Assembly: GCA_946885425.1 (NCBI GenBank)
Contig: CAMPGJ010000003.1
Span: 1 to 27,042 of the forward strand
DNA length: 27,042 bases
From: an uncultured bacterium
GTDB lineage: Bacteria > Patescibacteria > Microgenomatia > Levybacterales > UBA12049
Reading direction: 5' to 3'
Each line of letters begins with the position of its first letter. Position 1 is the stretch's first letter. The translations under genes were made by a program, and so were the position numbers. The notes under the pieces were generated by a model. It did no database searches and was not told the DNA's origin. It saw only the letters and a program-made list of their open reading frames with translations. Shown here in pieces: positions 12,949 to 19,214 of this stretch.

Positions 12949-12998
12949 GGTTATGGATAGTTAGAGGTCGCCTGAGGCGGCGTGGTTAATTGTTAGTT

Positions 12999-13397
12999 AT
13001 GACTGATATGCGTGATAAAAATGAAGACTATTGGAAAGAGAAATTAACTCCTGAACAATATAAGGTTCTTCGGGGAAAGGGGACAGAACAAGCATTTACC
13101 GGGAAGTATTTCAATAATCATGAGAGCGGTATGTATGAATGCGCTGCATGCGGTCATGAGCTATTTTCATCTGATGCAAAATTTGATAGTGGTACAGGTT
13201 GGCCAAGTTTTGATCAACCGGTAAATCTTGAGAATGTTGAACTGCATGATGATACTAGTGGCTTCATGCACCGTACAGAAGTGATCTGCAAAAATTGCGG
13301 CAGTCATCTCGGTCATGTATTTGATGATGGACCCCAAGAGACTACTGGGCAGCGTTATTGTATTAACTCATGCTCACTCCAGTTTAAACCCAAATAG
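12999..13397 (+). CDS. msrB: Peptide-methionine (R)-S-oxide reductase MsrB
   Basis: Reduces methionine-R-sulfoxide in proteins, repairing oxidative damage. 132 residues. Seen: [21 protein letters not shown] at the start, zinc-binding pairs CAAC and [14 protein letters not shown] (substrate pocket), [10 protein letters not shown], and the catalytic block [11 protein letters not shown], where the first Cys is the expected catalytic residue. The second Cys, three residues later, replaces the Ala or Ser seen in many relatives. No signal peptide, so it is probably cytoplasmic. The ATG at 12999 is preferred over an upstream TTG (12990); there is no clear Shine-Dalgarno box. Own promoter at 12920-12948. 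Confidence 0.96.
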   Translation: MTDMRDKNEDYWKEKLTPEQYKVLRGKGTEQAFTGKYFNNHESGMYECAACGHELFSSDAKFDSGTGWPSFDQPVNLENVELHDDTSGFMHRTEVICKNCGSHLGHVFDDGPQETTGQRYCINSCSLQFKPK

Positions 13398-13405
13398 TCG
13401 TTAGG

Positions 13406-13496
13406 CGTCTTACGGTAACGAAGCCGGTATCGTCAAACGGGTACGTTCATCGTTACCGAACTACGAAACGGGTCTCGTAACCGTTACCTATAGACG
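13406..13496. repeat. Family D palindromic repeat, copy D1
   Basis: CGTCTTACGGTAACG (13406-13420) pairs imperfectly with CGTTACCTATAGACG (13482-13496). The right part (13463-13497) is 32/35 identical to 19135-19169 by eye. It lies about 65 nt before the uppP start, just upstream of its promoter. Related words GTAACG, CGTTACC and ACGGGT recur inside. Confidence 0.78.
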
Positions 13497-13526
13497 AAAT
13501 ATTGAGGTTTTCTATTTCTGGAACTC

Positions 13527-13555
13527 TCGACACCTTATCCTCTGTCTGCTATATT
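13527..13555 (+). promoter_or_regulatory. Leaderless-type promoter of uppP
   Basis: TCGACA (13527-13532), 17-nt spacer, TATATT (13550-13555), then 6 nt and the ATG at 13562. The predicted transcript begins at or next to the start codon. Confidence 0.6.
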
Positions 13556-13561
13556 TGCAAT

Positions 13562-14335
13562 ATGGACTATCTACAAGCGCTTATCTTATCCGTTGTCGAG
13601 GGTATTAGTGAATTTTTGCCGATTTCATCCACTGGGCATTTAATTTTGACTTCTGAGCTTCTTAAAATTCCTCAGACAGAATTCGTGAAGAGTTTTGAAG
13701 TAATTATTCAGTTAGGAGCAATTTTGGCGGTTGTCGTTTTATATGCTAAGACTCTTGTGACCAATAGAAAATTGTGGCCGAAACTTTTAGCTGCATTTTT
13801 GCCTACAGCCGTGATTGGGTTTTCTCTATATGGATTGATAAAACAATATTTACTTGGTAATGCAATTGTTACGCTCTGGGCGCTCTTTATTGGGGGGATT
13901 GTGTTGATTGTTATTGAAAAGCTCTATAAAGAAAAGGAGCACCATTTGGATAAGGCTGAAAACTTGAGCTATAAAAAAGCAATGCTGATTGGTTTAGTCC
14001 AATCTCTCTCAGTTATTCCTGGAGTCTCGAGATCTGCTTCTACAATATTTGGTGGTCTTTTTGTAGGACTCAAGAGAAAAACTGCTGTAGAGTTCTCCTT
14101 TCTTCTGGCAATTCCTACAATGGCAGGAGCGACTGCGTTGGATTTATTGAAAAGCAATTTTTCTTTTAGTACTCATGAGTGGAGTATCCTAGCAGTTGGT
14201 TTTGTGGGATCGTTTATTACAGCGATTTTGGCTGTAAAGTATTTCCTCCGCTATATCGAGCACCATACCTTTGTGGCTTTTGGTGTATACCGCATTATCC
14301 TCGCCGTACTTTATTGGCTTGTCATAATTCGATAG
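13562..14335 (+). CDS. uppP: Undecaprenyl-diphosphatase UppP (BacA family)
   Basis: Integral membrane phosphatase that converts undecaprenyl-PP to undecaprenyl-P so the carrier can be reused in wall synthesis; the family also gives bacitracin resistance. 257 residues, several membrane helices. Seen: the (E/Q)xxxE block as VEGISEFLPISSTGHLIL (Glu13 and Glu17) and PGVSRSAS at 153-160, both family signatures. The start at 13562 is chosen over in-frame codons from 13502 because the protein then opens with MDYLQALILSVVEG, as UppP proteins do, and a promoter sits 6 nt upstream. It complements UppS and the PBP in this window. Confidence 0.96.
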   Translation: MDYLQALILSVVEGISEFLPISSTGHLILTSELLKIPQTEFVKSFEVIIQLGAILAVVVLYAKTLVTNRKLWPKLLAAFLPTAVIGFSLYGLIKQYLLGNAIVTLWALFIGGIVLIVIEKLYKEKEHHLDKAENLSYKKAMLIGLVQSLSVIPGVSRSASTIFGGLFVGLKRKTAVEFSFLLAIPTMAGATALDLLKSNFSFSTHEWSILAVGFVGSFITAILAVKYFLRYIEHHTFVAFGVYRIILAVLYWLVIIR

Positions 14336-14347
14336 TACCTGTATACT
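14319..14347 (+). promoter_or_regulatory. Leaderless-type promoter within the uppP 3' end
   Basis: TTGTCA (14319-14324), 17-nt spacer, TATACT (14342-14347), then 7 nt and the ATG at 14355. The -35 box is inside the last uppP codons. Confidence 0.6.
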
Positions 14348-14354
14348 CTGGTTT

Positions 14355-14660
14355 ATGCCTGAGAGATATGTAAGAAAAGATGAGTGTTCTGGACCAGATA
14401 CTGAGAGATCAGATAATCATAGTGTAGAGATTACAAAAAAATTATCTGCAGATGGCAATGCAGGTTTGAAATCTTGTCCTGAATTGCAGCCAAATTGGAA
14501 ATGCGGCATTTCTTCTAAAGGTGACATTTGTAAATTTGCACGTTCAGCAGCTGTAACTCTTCCTTTTTCTACATCGGCCGAAATGGGGAAACAGATTTCT
14601 ATAACAATACGCCCTATGAATGAACTTATCAGACCTTCTAAGCCGCCGGAACAAAAATAG
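14355..14660 (+). CDS. Small cysteine-containing protein of unknown function
   Basis: 101 residues, not recognised. Four cysteines (about residues 11, 41, 50, 59), the last three evenly spaced with eight residues between each (CPELQPNWKC, then GISSKGDIC), which could bind a metal or form disulfides. Otherwise polar, with no signal peptide or membrane helix. The main support is a good promoter whose -10 ends 7 nt before the ATG, predicting a leaderless mRNA, and a similar gene follows at 14712. An overlapping minus-strand frame (14417-14878) is hydrophobic but has no comparable start signal. Moderate confidence. Confidence 0.6.
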   Translation: MPERYVRKDECSGPDTERSDNHSVEITKKLSADGNAGLKSCPELQPNWKCGISSKGDICKFARSAAVTLPFSTSAEMGKQISITIRPMNELIRPSKPPEQK

Positions 14661-14696
14661 AAAAATAGAGGTGGATTCGCTATATGCCTCAGCATG

Positions 14697-14705
14697 TGAT
14701 ACACT
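14697..14705 (+). promoter_or_regulatory. Extended -10 promoter, leaderless type
   Basis: TGA-TACACT (14697-14705), an extended -10 almost identical to the TGGTACACT at 4221-4229. The ATG at 14712 follows after 6 nt. No clear -35 box. Confidence 0.5.
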
Positions 14706-14711
14706 CCAGGT

Positions 14712-14942
14712 ATGGAAAAATATAGAGCTCCTTCAAGAGCAATGATTGTTGCTATGGAGACAATTGCCCAAACACAAAAAATTGACGAGAGTAAACAAAC
14801 GTCTGCAAAGGCTAAGGCAGATTGGACGGAAGAAGATGAAATGTTTGAAGCTAATAGAATGACTTGGGAGAAGGGCACTGTAATCGCTGTGTCTAGCCAA
14901 GATGCTGCAAATAGTCGTTGGACTCCGAAGCGTAATAGATAA
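14712..14942 (+). CDS. Small charged protein of unknown function
   Basis: 76 residues, not recognised. Start MEKYRAPSRAMIVAMETIAQ, then KTQ/K-rich polar helix, an acidic patch (DWTEEDEMFEANRM) and a basic end (SRWTPKRNR). No membrane segment. Supported by the extended -10 element 6 nt before its ATG, the same geometry as at uppP, pfkB and the leader ORF at 4236. The gene is 51 bp after the 101-residue gene and converges on the GH18-like gene, whose stop is 7 bp away. Confidence 0.58.
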   Translation: MEKYRAPSRAMIVAMETIAQTQKIDESKQTSAKAKADWTEEDEMFEANRMTWEKGTVIAVSSQDAANSRWTPKRNR

Positions 14943-14949
14943 ACATAAT

Positions 14950-16143
14950 CTATTTTTCAAACTTCTCTTTAATCAAACTCCACAAATCAGGATAATCTTT
15001 ATCAAACCCTATTGTCCAGATGGCGATACCGGCTAAATCTTGTTTTTTGGCAAAATCATATTTAATCCCCAGTGATTTAACATCTTCGATCCAGACTTGA
15101 TGGTCTATACCATCTTTGGTATATCTGCACCAGGAGGACTCTGCGTAGTCATCCCAGGTGCAGTTGTCTGGTTTAAAATCTATTTCATCGCGGAGTCTGC
15201 CATAAGAAGTAACTGCTGCGTAATTTCGTTCATCGTTCGGTTGGTAGGTTTTACTCATAATCACAGGTCCATCGGTCACAGCTCGATCCCAGCCATAGTA
15301 GGGAACACCCATGAGGATTTTTTCCTTTGGAATAACTTTGAGGTAATCTTCATAGGTAGTTTCTATGTCGAAGAAATATTTACCATCCTTAAATCCTCTC
15401 AGAGGAGCGCCGGGGCCGGAGACATCCGCACTCGTGCCGTAGTAGTCATAAGACATGCCGATGAAGCCATCGAAGTAGGGGACGATTTTAGGGAAGTCGA
15501 AAAGATCTTGGGAGCGGGCGGCGCGAGGCATGATGCTAAGCGCTAATTCTGTTTTAGGTGTTTTTTCTTTTAGTTCATCATGCAGTAGTTTTGCAAAAAT
15601 TGTGAATTTATTTCTATATTCTTCGTCAGCGTCTCCTAGATATTCGAAATCGATGTTGACGGCATTGAGATGGTTTTCTTTCACTAAGTTGATTATTTGG
15701 GATGTTAGCGTTGTTTGGGCTGTCGTGGAGTCCAATATGGACTCTGTAACATCATTCTTTTGGCTGATAATTGTTACAGAGAAATGAGTTCCGCTGATTT
15801 TGGTTTTGGTAATGAAGTCTCTCATCGATTCAGTATCCCATTCCCGCCACCCTGGATCTGTTTCTCCATTTGTGACTTTGACAATATTGCCGCCACTGTC
15901 TACATGCAAACCAAAATAATTGATCTCAGAGAGCTTTTCGGGTTTTATATATTTCATATCATCAATCCGCCAATATGGAAGAAATCCTAGGATATGTTTG
16001 TTTAGATTTGCATGAGGATGCATTACTTTATTCATAAAATAACCAGTGGATTTTAGCACATTAGTGCGAGGGTAGGTGAAGTATAGATAGGTGGGGAGGA
16101 GGATAACGAGTAAGATTGGGAATAAAAATAAAAGTTTCCTCAC
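14950..16143 (-). CDS. Membrane-anchored glycoside hydrolase family 18-like protein
   Basis: 397 residues from a GTG at 16143. Anchor VRKLLFLFPILLVILLPTYL at the start, then a GH18-type barrel: ILGFLPYWRIDDMKY, LNAVNIDFEYLGDADEEYRN (the DxxDxE region in reduced form, with DFE retaining the candidate catalytic Glu), LALSIMPRAARSQDLFDF, FDGFIGMSYDYYG, and KILMGVPYYGWDRAV, ending AGIAIWTIGFDKDYPDLW. This is the YaaH/YdhD-like group, which often acts on wall glycan. The GTG is preferred because TATAAT (16155-16150) lies 6 nt upstream; in-frame ATGs further up would translate repeat B4 as MENGKWTMEN. It belongs to the envelope group of this window. Confidence 0.85.
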   Translation of the reverse strand: MRKLLFLFPILLVILLPTYLYFTYPRTNVLKSTGYFMNKVMHPHANLNKHILGFLPYWRIDDMKYIKPEKLSEINYFGLHVDSGGNIVKVTNGETDPGWREWDTESMRDFITKTKISGTHFSVTIISQKNDVTESILDSTTAQTTLTSQIINLVKENHLNAVNIDFEYLGDADEEYRNKFTIFAKLLHDELKEKTPKTELALSIMPRAARSQDLFDFPKIVPYFDGFIGMSYDYYGTSADVSGPGAPLRGFKDGKYFFDIETTYEDYLKVIPKEKILMGVPYYGWDRAVTDGPVIMSKTYQPNDERNYAAVTSYGRLRDEIDFKPDNCTWDDYAESSWCRYTKDGIDHQVWIEDVKSLGIKYDFAKKQDLAGIAIWTIGFDKDYPDLWSLIKEKFEK

Positions 16144-16149
16144 TCTGTT

Positions 16150-16155
16150 ATTATA
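16150..16155 (-). promoter_or_regulatory. -10 box of the GH18-like gene
   Basis: Perfect TATAAT on the minus strand, 6 nt before the GTG at 16143. No convincing -35; a TGGACA from repeat B4 lies about 15 nt upstream, slightly too close. Confidence 0.5.
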
Positions 16156-16161
16156 CCCCAA

Positions 16162-16332
16162 ATTTTCCATTGTCCATTTACCATTTTCCATTTGCACTTT
16201 TTCCATTTTTATCACACCTCATTGCGAGCGACGTAGGAGCGCGGCAATCTTGTTAGACTAGATTGCTTCGTCATTTCTCCTCGCAATGACAACAATAATC
16301 AAATGGCAAATGGAATCTGGAAAATGGAAAAT
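16162..16332. repeat. Family B repeat interrupted by another repeat, copy B4
   Basis: Left arm ATTTTCCATTGTCCATTTAC and right arm AATGGAATCTGGAAAATGGA are those of family B, but the usual AT-rich centre is replaced by a 71-nt element (16220-16290). It separates the divergent GH18-like and pfkB genes. Confidence 0.85.
16220..16290. repeat. ATTGCGAG-type inverted repeat nested in B4
   Basis: Ends CATTGCGAGCGACGTAGGAG and TCATTTCTCCTCGCAATGAC are inverted, with GCGGCAATCTTG and AGATTGCTTCG as inner arms. This resembles a small palindromic element common in environmental bacterial genomes. Its placement inside family B shows it arrived later, or that loops are targets. Confidence 0.8.
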
Positions 16333-16385
16333 CAAGAGTAATACTTATTCTATATTGCCTTCTTTTAGAATAAGTATTATTCTTG
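16333..16385 (+). promoter_or_regulatory. Palindrome overlapping the pfkB promoter
   Basis: Arms at 16333-16351 and 16367-16385 are complementary at 18 of 19 positions (left arm CAAGAGTAATACTTATTCT) with a 15-nt centre. The -35 TTGCCT (16355-16360) is in the centre and the -10 TATTCT (16378-16383, 17-nt spacer) lies in the right arm. The ATG at 16390 follows the -10 after 6 nt. It could be an operator or a further repeat family. Confidence 0.62.
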
Positions 16386-16389
16386 ATGT

Positions 16390-17475
16390 ATGGCCAAATA
16401 TCCTTATGAGATTGTCACTGTTGGTGAGACGACGATTGATGCATTTATGACGATTGATGATCCTTCGGGATATCGGTTGGATGCTGAGCATCATGATGTT
16501 TGTATCCGTCCGGGAGCAAAGATTAACGTTGACCATTATGATTTTTTCATGGGCGGTAATGCAACGAATGTGGCGGTGGGATTATCCCGCCTTGGATACA
16601 AGGTAGGCCTTTGTTCCGAGATTGGCGATGATGAGCTTTCTATTAAAATCCGCAATTCTTTAGTCAAAGAAAACCTTGAGCGACTTTTGGTTAAGCAAAC
16701 CCCGGGTGCTTCATCTTTTTCAGTGATTATCAATGCCGGTGGTGACAGAACTGTTTTTGTTCAGGATGTCGAGCGGGAGCATGATTTTCATTTGGATGAT
16801 GTAACAACTCCTTTTGTCTTTCTCACAAGTATGGGCAATCAATGGAAAGAACCCTATCTGAAGATACTTAAATTTGTTGAAGAGAATAATGCGACATTAG
16901 CGTTTAATCCCGGAGGGCATCAGCTTCGTGAAGGGAAGGAAATTATCCGTGGTGTTTTAGAAAAAACAACCATACTTTTTGTAAATAAAGAAGAAGCGGA
17001 AATGATTTTATTGGATAAACAAACTGAGCAGAGAGATAGAGCGCATATTGAAAATTTATTGAAACAATTGCAGGCATTGGGTACAAAGAAAATAATTATT
17101 ACAGATGGTAAGAATGGATCCTATGGAATTGATGAGGATGGCGAAGCACATTGGCTGGCAATCGATGGTGGGAAGGCTGTTGAACGGACGGGAGCGGGTG
17201 ATTCTTATGCCTCAGGTTTTATTGGAGCGACATTGGCCGGATTGTCATTTGAGAAGGCAATGGAGTGGGGAGCACATAATTCAACAGCAGTGGTGAGTAA
17301 GGTTGGTGCACAGGCAGGTCTTCTGACCAGAGAAGAAATAGAGAATTTTACATTGGAAAATGGAGAAGTAGTAGAAGCCTCCAGCGAGCCAAAGGATTTT
17401 GCCAAAGTTTCTGAAACTCCTAATCCTACTCAGGACGAATCTCCAGCCAAATTCATGCCAGCACCCCTCGACTGA
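16390..17475 (+). CDS. PfkB-family carbohydrate kinase
   Basis: 361 residues; ribokinase-like kinase that phosphorylates a sugar or nucleoside with ATP; the substrate cannot be read from sequence. Seen: start YEIVTVGETTIDAFMTI, the first signature FFMGGNATNVAVGLSRLG near residue 53, LAFNPGGHQLREGKE and LFVNKEEAEMILL, and the catalytic signature AVERTGAGDSYASGFIGATL near 265 (anion hole GAGD with catalytic Asp). A polar C-terminal extension of about 40 residues (ASSEPKDFAKVSETPNPTQD) lies outside the fold. Predicted leaderless transcript; the promoter is embedded in a 19-bp palindrome, suggesting regulation. It stands alone on + between two envelope/repeat regions. Confidence 0.9.
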   Translation: MAKYPYEIVTVGETTIDAFMTIDDPSGYRLDAEHHDVCIRPGAKINVDHYDFFMGGNATNVAVGLSRLGYKVGLCSEIGDDELSIKIRNSLVKENLERLLVKQTPGASSFSVIINAGGDRTVFVQDVEREHDFHLDDVTTPFVFLTSMGNQWKEPYLKILKFVEENNATLAFNPGGHQLREGKEIIRGVLEKTTILFVNKEEAEMILLDKQTEQRDRAHIENLLKQLQALGTKKIIITDGKNGSYGIDEDGEAHWLAIDGGKAVERTGAGDSYASGFIGATLAGLSFEKAMEWGAHNSTAVVSKVGAQAGLLTREEIENFTLENGEVVEASSEPKDFAKVSETPNPTQDESPAKFMPAPLD

Positions 17476-17483
17476 AAGTCGAG
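17467..17483 (+). other. Hairpin at the pfkB stop codon
   Basis: CTCGACT-GAA-AGTCGAG: perfect 7-bp stem with a 3-nt loop that includes part of the TGA stop. No T-run follows, so it is a weak terminator at best; words match the TCGAG-type repeat at 7478-7538. Confidence 0.55.
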
Positions 17484-17509
17484 AATAAACGAATAATCCA
17501 ATAGGCAAA

Positions 17510-17956
17510 TGTCATTCCTGGCCGCGATCCAGGAATCTATGAAGTGATTTATCTATGTACCTTTGTGAAAGAAGTTTTCTATAAATGTATAAGCGAAGCT
17601 AAAATATATTATAGAGAGCAAGGCAGCGCAACCGGCAGAAAGAATAAGGATAATTAAGCTTATAAGTTTTTCTGCCTTCTGATGGATTTTGGTTGTGTAA
17701 ATAGATTGGCATAAATATGAGGTTGATAGCCACGATCGAGATACATAATGGTAAATAATTGAGTATAAGAAAAATTTGCTAGCCTCCAAATGGTATTGCT
17801 GTTATAATAAAAATGCTCAATAGACAAAAATTAATTGCTACCAAAATTCCCCAGGAAATGTTAACTATTTTTCTTTTATTCATCACTTCTAAGTATTGAA
17901 GATCAGGATGAGGATGTCAATGGAAATAGACTCCTGGTTTGCGGCCAGGAATGACA
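17510..17956. mobile_element. 447-bp segment bounded by 30-bp inverted repeats
   Basis: The ends 17510-17539 (TGTCATTCCTGGCCGC...) and 17927-17956 are inverted copies, matching at about 27 of 30 positions. Each end is also palindromic inside (CCTGG...CCAGG). Between them are a promoter and a broken membrane-protein gene on the minus strand. There is no transposase, and no clear target duplication beyond a few A residues. This and the next repeat fill the 585-bp gap between pfkB and the aldolase gene. It may be a non-autonomous element with cargo, or two repeat copies that happen to flank a dead gene. Confidence 0.5.
17553..17883 (-). pseudogene. Broken three-helix membrane protein gene
   Basis: Minus strand. 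From the ATG at 17883: MNKRKIVNISWGILVAINFC, LLSIFIITAIPFGG, then TAG (17781-17779). Reading past the stop in the same frame gives a second membrane helix, IFLILNYLPLCISIVAINLI. A third helix, LISLIILILSAGCAALLSII, follows in another frame and ends at 17553. One stop and one frameshift therefore explain a former protein of about 110 residues with three membrane helices. A promoter still lies upstream: TTGACA (17920-17915), 17 nt, AATACT (17897-17892), then 8 nt to the ATG. The alternative is a live 34-residue peptide plus unrelated frame. Family unknown. Confidence 0.5.
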
Positions 17957-17962
17957 AAACTA

Positions 17963-18046
17963 ACTGTAGTGGCGCGATTTATCGCGATTTAGATGATAAC
18001 GCAGCGCTGTACAGTTAAGAAGCCATAAATGGCTCCACTACAAAGT
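17963..18046. repeat. Palindromic repeat of GTAGTGGCGC type (family G)
   Basis: Left arm ACTGTAGTGGCGCGATTTAT (from 17963) pairs with the reverse complement of the right arm GCCATAAATGGCTCCACTAC (18022-18041); CGCGATTTATCGCG is a local palindrome. It ends 14 nt before the stop of the aldolase gene and could form its 3' hairpin. Confidence 0.72.
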
Positions 18047-18060
18047 AAAATCAGCGGAAA

Positions 18061-19026
18061 TTAAAAATCTGAAGCGTGGCCTGCTTGTCCGAAGGCGCGC
18101 ATGCGGTCTGCGATCATTTGTTTGTTGAGGTCTCTGGATTCTGCCATGTATTCTCTGGGGTCGAATTTGTCAGGGTGTTCTATGAAAAATTTCCGGATGG
18201 CCGCGGTTATGGCGAGTCTGGAGTCTGTATCGACGTTTATTTTACGGACCCCATGCTGGATACCAAGTTGGATTTCTTCGACTGGGACGCCAAAGGTTGG
18301 TTTGATTTGGCCGCCGTATTGGTTGATCATGGCAAGCAAATCTTGAGGTACACTTGATGATCCATGCATGACGAGGTGCGTGTCAGGGAGTCTTTTGTGA
18401 ATCTCGATAATTCTGCTCATAACAAGCACACTATGATCGGGCTTTTCGGTAAATTTATATACTCCATGGCTTGTTCCTACGGCCACTGCTAGAGCATCAA
18501 CGCCTGTTTCTTTGACGAACTCAACTGCCTGATCAGGATCAGTAAGAAATTCGCTTTTCATGTCTCCGGCGCCCGCGCCATCTTCTATGCCACCTATGAC
18601 ACCCAGCTCAGCTTCTACACTTACGCCTTTGGCATGCGCATATTCGACAATTTCTTTAGTCATTGCGACATTTTCTTCGTAGGATGTAGGAGTCTTATGA
18701 TCTTCCTTGAGTGAACCATCAATCATAACGCTGGTGAAACCCATGTCGACTGCGGATTTGCATGCTTCAACACTACCATGGTCCTGGTGAAGGACGGTAG
18801 GAATTTCAGGATAGAGCTCAACCGCGGCGAGCATCAGATGGTAGAGAAAGCGGTCATTGGCATATTTACGAGCCCCTCGGCTTGCCTGAAGGATGACAGG
18901 GGAGTTGGTCTCTTTGGCTGCTTCCATTATGGATTGGATCTGCTCCATGTTGTTGACGTTAAATCCACCAACGCCATAGTTGCCTGCTGCTGCTTTATCA
19001 AGAAGTTCACGGAGGGTTACGAGCAT
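18061..19026 (-). CDS. fba: Class II fructose-bisphosphate aldolase
   Basis: Zinc-dependent aldolase that interconverts fructose-1,6-bisphosphate with dihydroxyacetone-P and glyceraldehyde-3-P in glycolysis/gluconeogenesis; ketose-bisphosphate relatives such as tagatose-bisphosphate aldolase cannot be excluded. 321 residues. Seen: [39 protein letters not shown] (Asp and His of the metal/catalytic site), [21 protein letters not shown] (metal His), [11 protein letters not shown] and [10 protein letters not shown]. The ATG at 19026 gives the usual [18 protein letters not shown] start; codons further up (19062) lie in the promoter. TAATAT ends 7 nt before the ATG, so a leaderless mRNA is likely. 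Confidence 0.95.
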   Translation of the reverse strand: MLVTLRELLDKAAAGNYGVGGFNVNNMEQIQSIMEAAKETNSPVILQASRGARKYANDRFLYHLMLAAVELYPEIPTVLHQDHGSVEACKSAVDMGFTSVMIDGSLKEDHKTPTSYEENVAMTKEIVEYAHAKGVSVEAELGVIGGIEDGAGAGDMKSEFLTDPDQAVEFVKETGVDALAVAVGTSHGVYKFTEKPDHSVLVMSRIIEIHKRLPDTHLVMHGSSSVPQDLLAMINQYGGQIKPTFGVPVEEIQLGIQHGVRKINVDTDSRLAITAAIRKFFIEHPDKFDPREYMAESRDLNKQMIADRMRAFGQAGHASDF

Positions 19027-19033
19027 ATATATT

Positions 19034-19062
19034 ATATTAGCGGTTCTAGGAGGGAATAGCAA
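19034..19062 (-). promoter_or_regulatory. Leaderless-type promoter of fba
   Basis: Minus strand TTGCTA (19062-19057), 17-nt spacer, TAATAT (19039-19034), 7 nt, ATG at 19026. A shifted TATAAT (19036-19031) is also present but would be too close to the ATG and badly spaced. Confidence 0.58.
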
Positions 19063-19088
19063 GAATTGAGTATTAGAAAGTGAGGGGA

Positions 19089-19170
19089 CTAGGGTAACGC
19101 TTATCGTAAGAGAGCCGAAAGACGTAACCCCTAAACGAAACGGGTCTCTTAACCGTTACCGCTAGACGAT
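19089..19170. repeat. Family D palindromic repeat, copy D2
   Basis: CTAGGGTAACGC at the left pairs with the region CCGTTACCGCTAGACG at the right. Positions 19135-19169 match 13463-13497 (ACGAAACGGGTCTC then TAACCGTTACC then TAGACGA). It lies just upstream of the doxX promoter, the same placement as D1 before uppP. Confidence 0.78.
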
Positions 19171-19179
19171 TAATACCTC

Positions 19180-19208
19180 TTGCATCCTTATAGAGAATCT
19201 TCTACGCT
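19180..19208 (+). promoter_or_regulatory. Leaderless-type promoter of the DoxX-family gene
   Basis: TTGCAT (19180-19185), 17-nt spacer, TACGCT (19203-19208), 6 nt, ATG at 19215. The -10 is a weaker match than at uppP, but the spacing is identical. Confidence 0.5.
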
Positions 19209-19214
19209 TTATAT

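Noticed and set aside
14417..14878. Minus-strand frame of 153 codons, hydrophobic in the middle
   Set aside because: It overlaps two plus-strand frames that each have a leaderless-type promoter, and it lacks a -10 box or Shine-Dalgarno before its ATG. Its composition looks like the complement of polar codons.
16144..16215. Longer N-terminus for the GH18-like protein (in-frame ATGs upstream)
   Set aside because: The added residues (MENGKWTMEN) are a translation of family B repeat DNA, and the -10 box lies inside this stretch.
17779..17883. TAG recoding as an explanation for the interrupted membrane gene
   Set aside because: TAG ends many intact genes here (for example msrB, uppP, transketolase N), and a frameshift would still be needed, so decay is simpler.
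17510..17956. Complete insertion sequence
   Set aside because: There is no transposase-like frame and no convincing target-site duplication; only the inverted ends support mobility.
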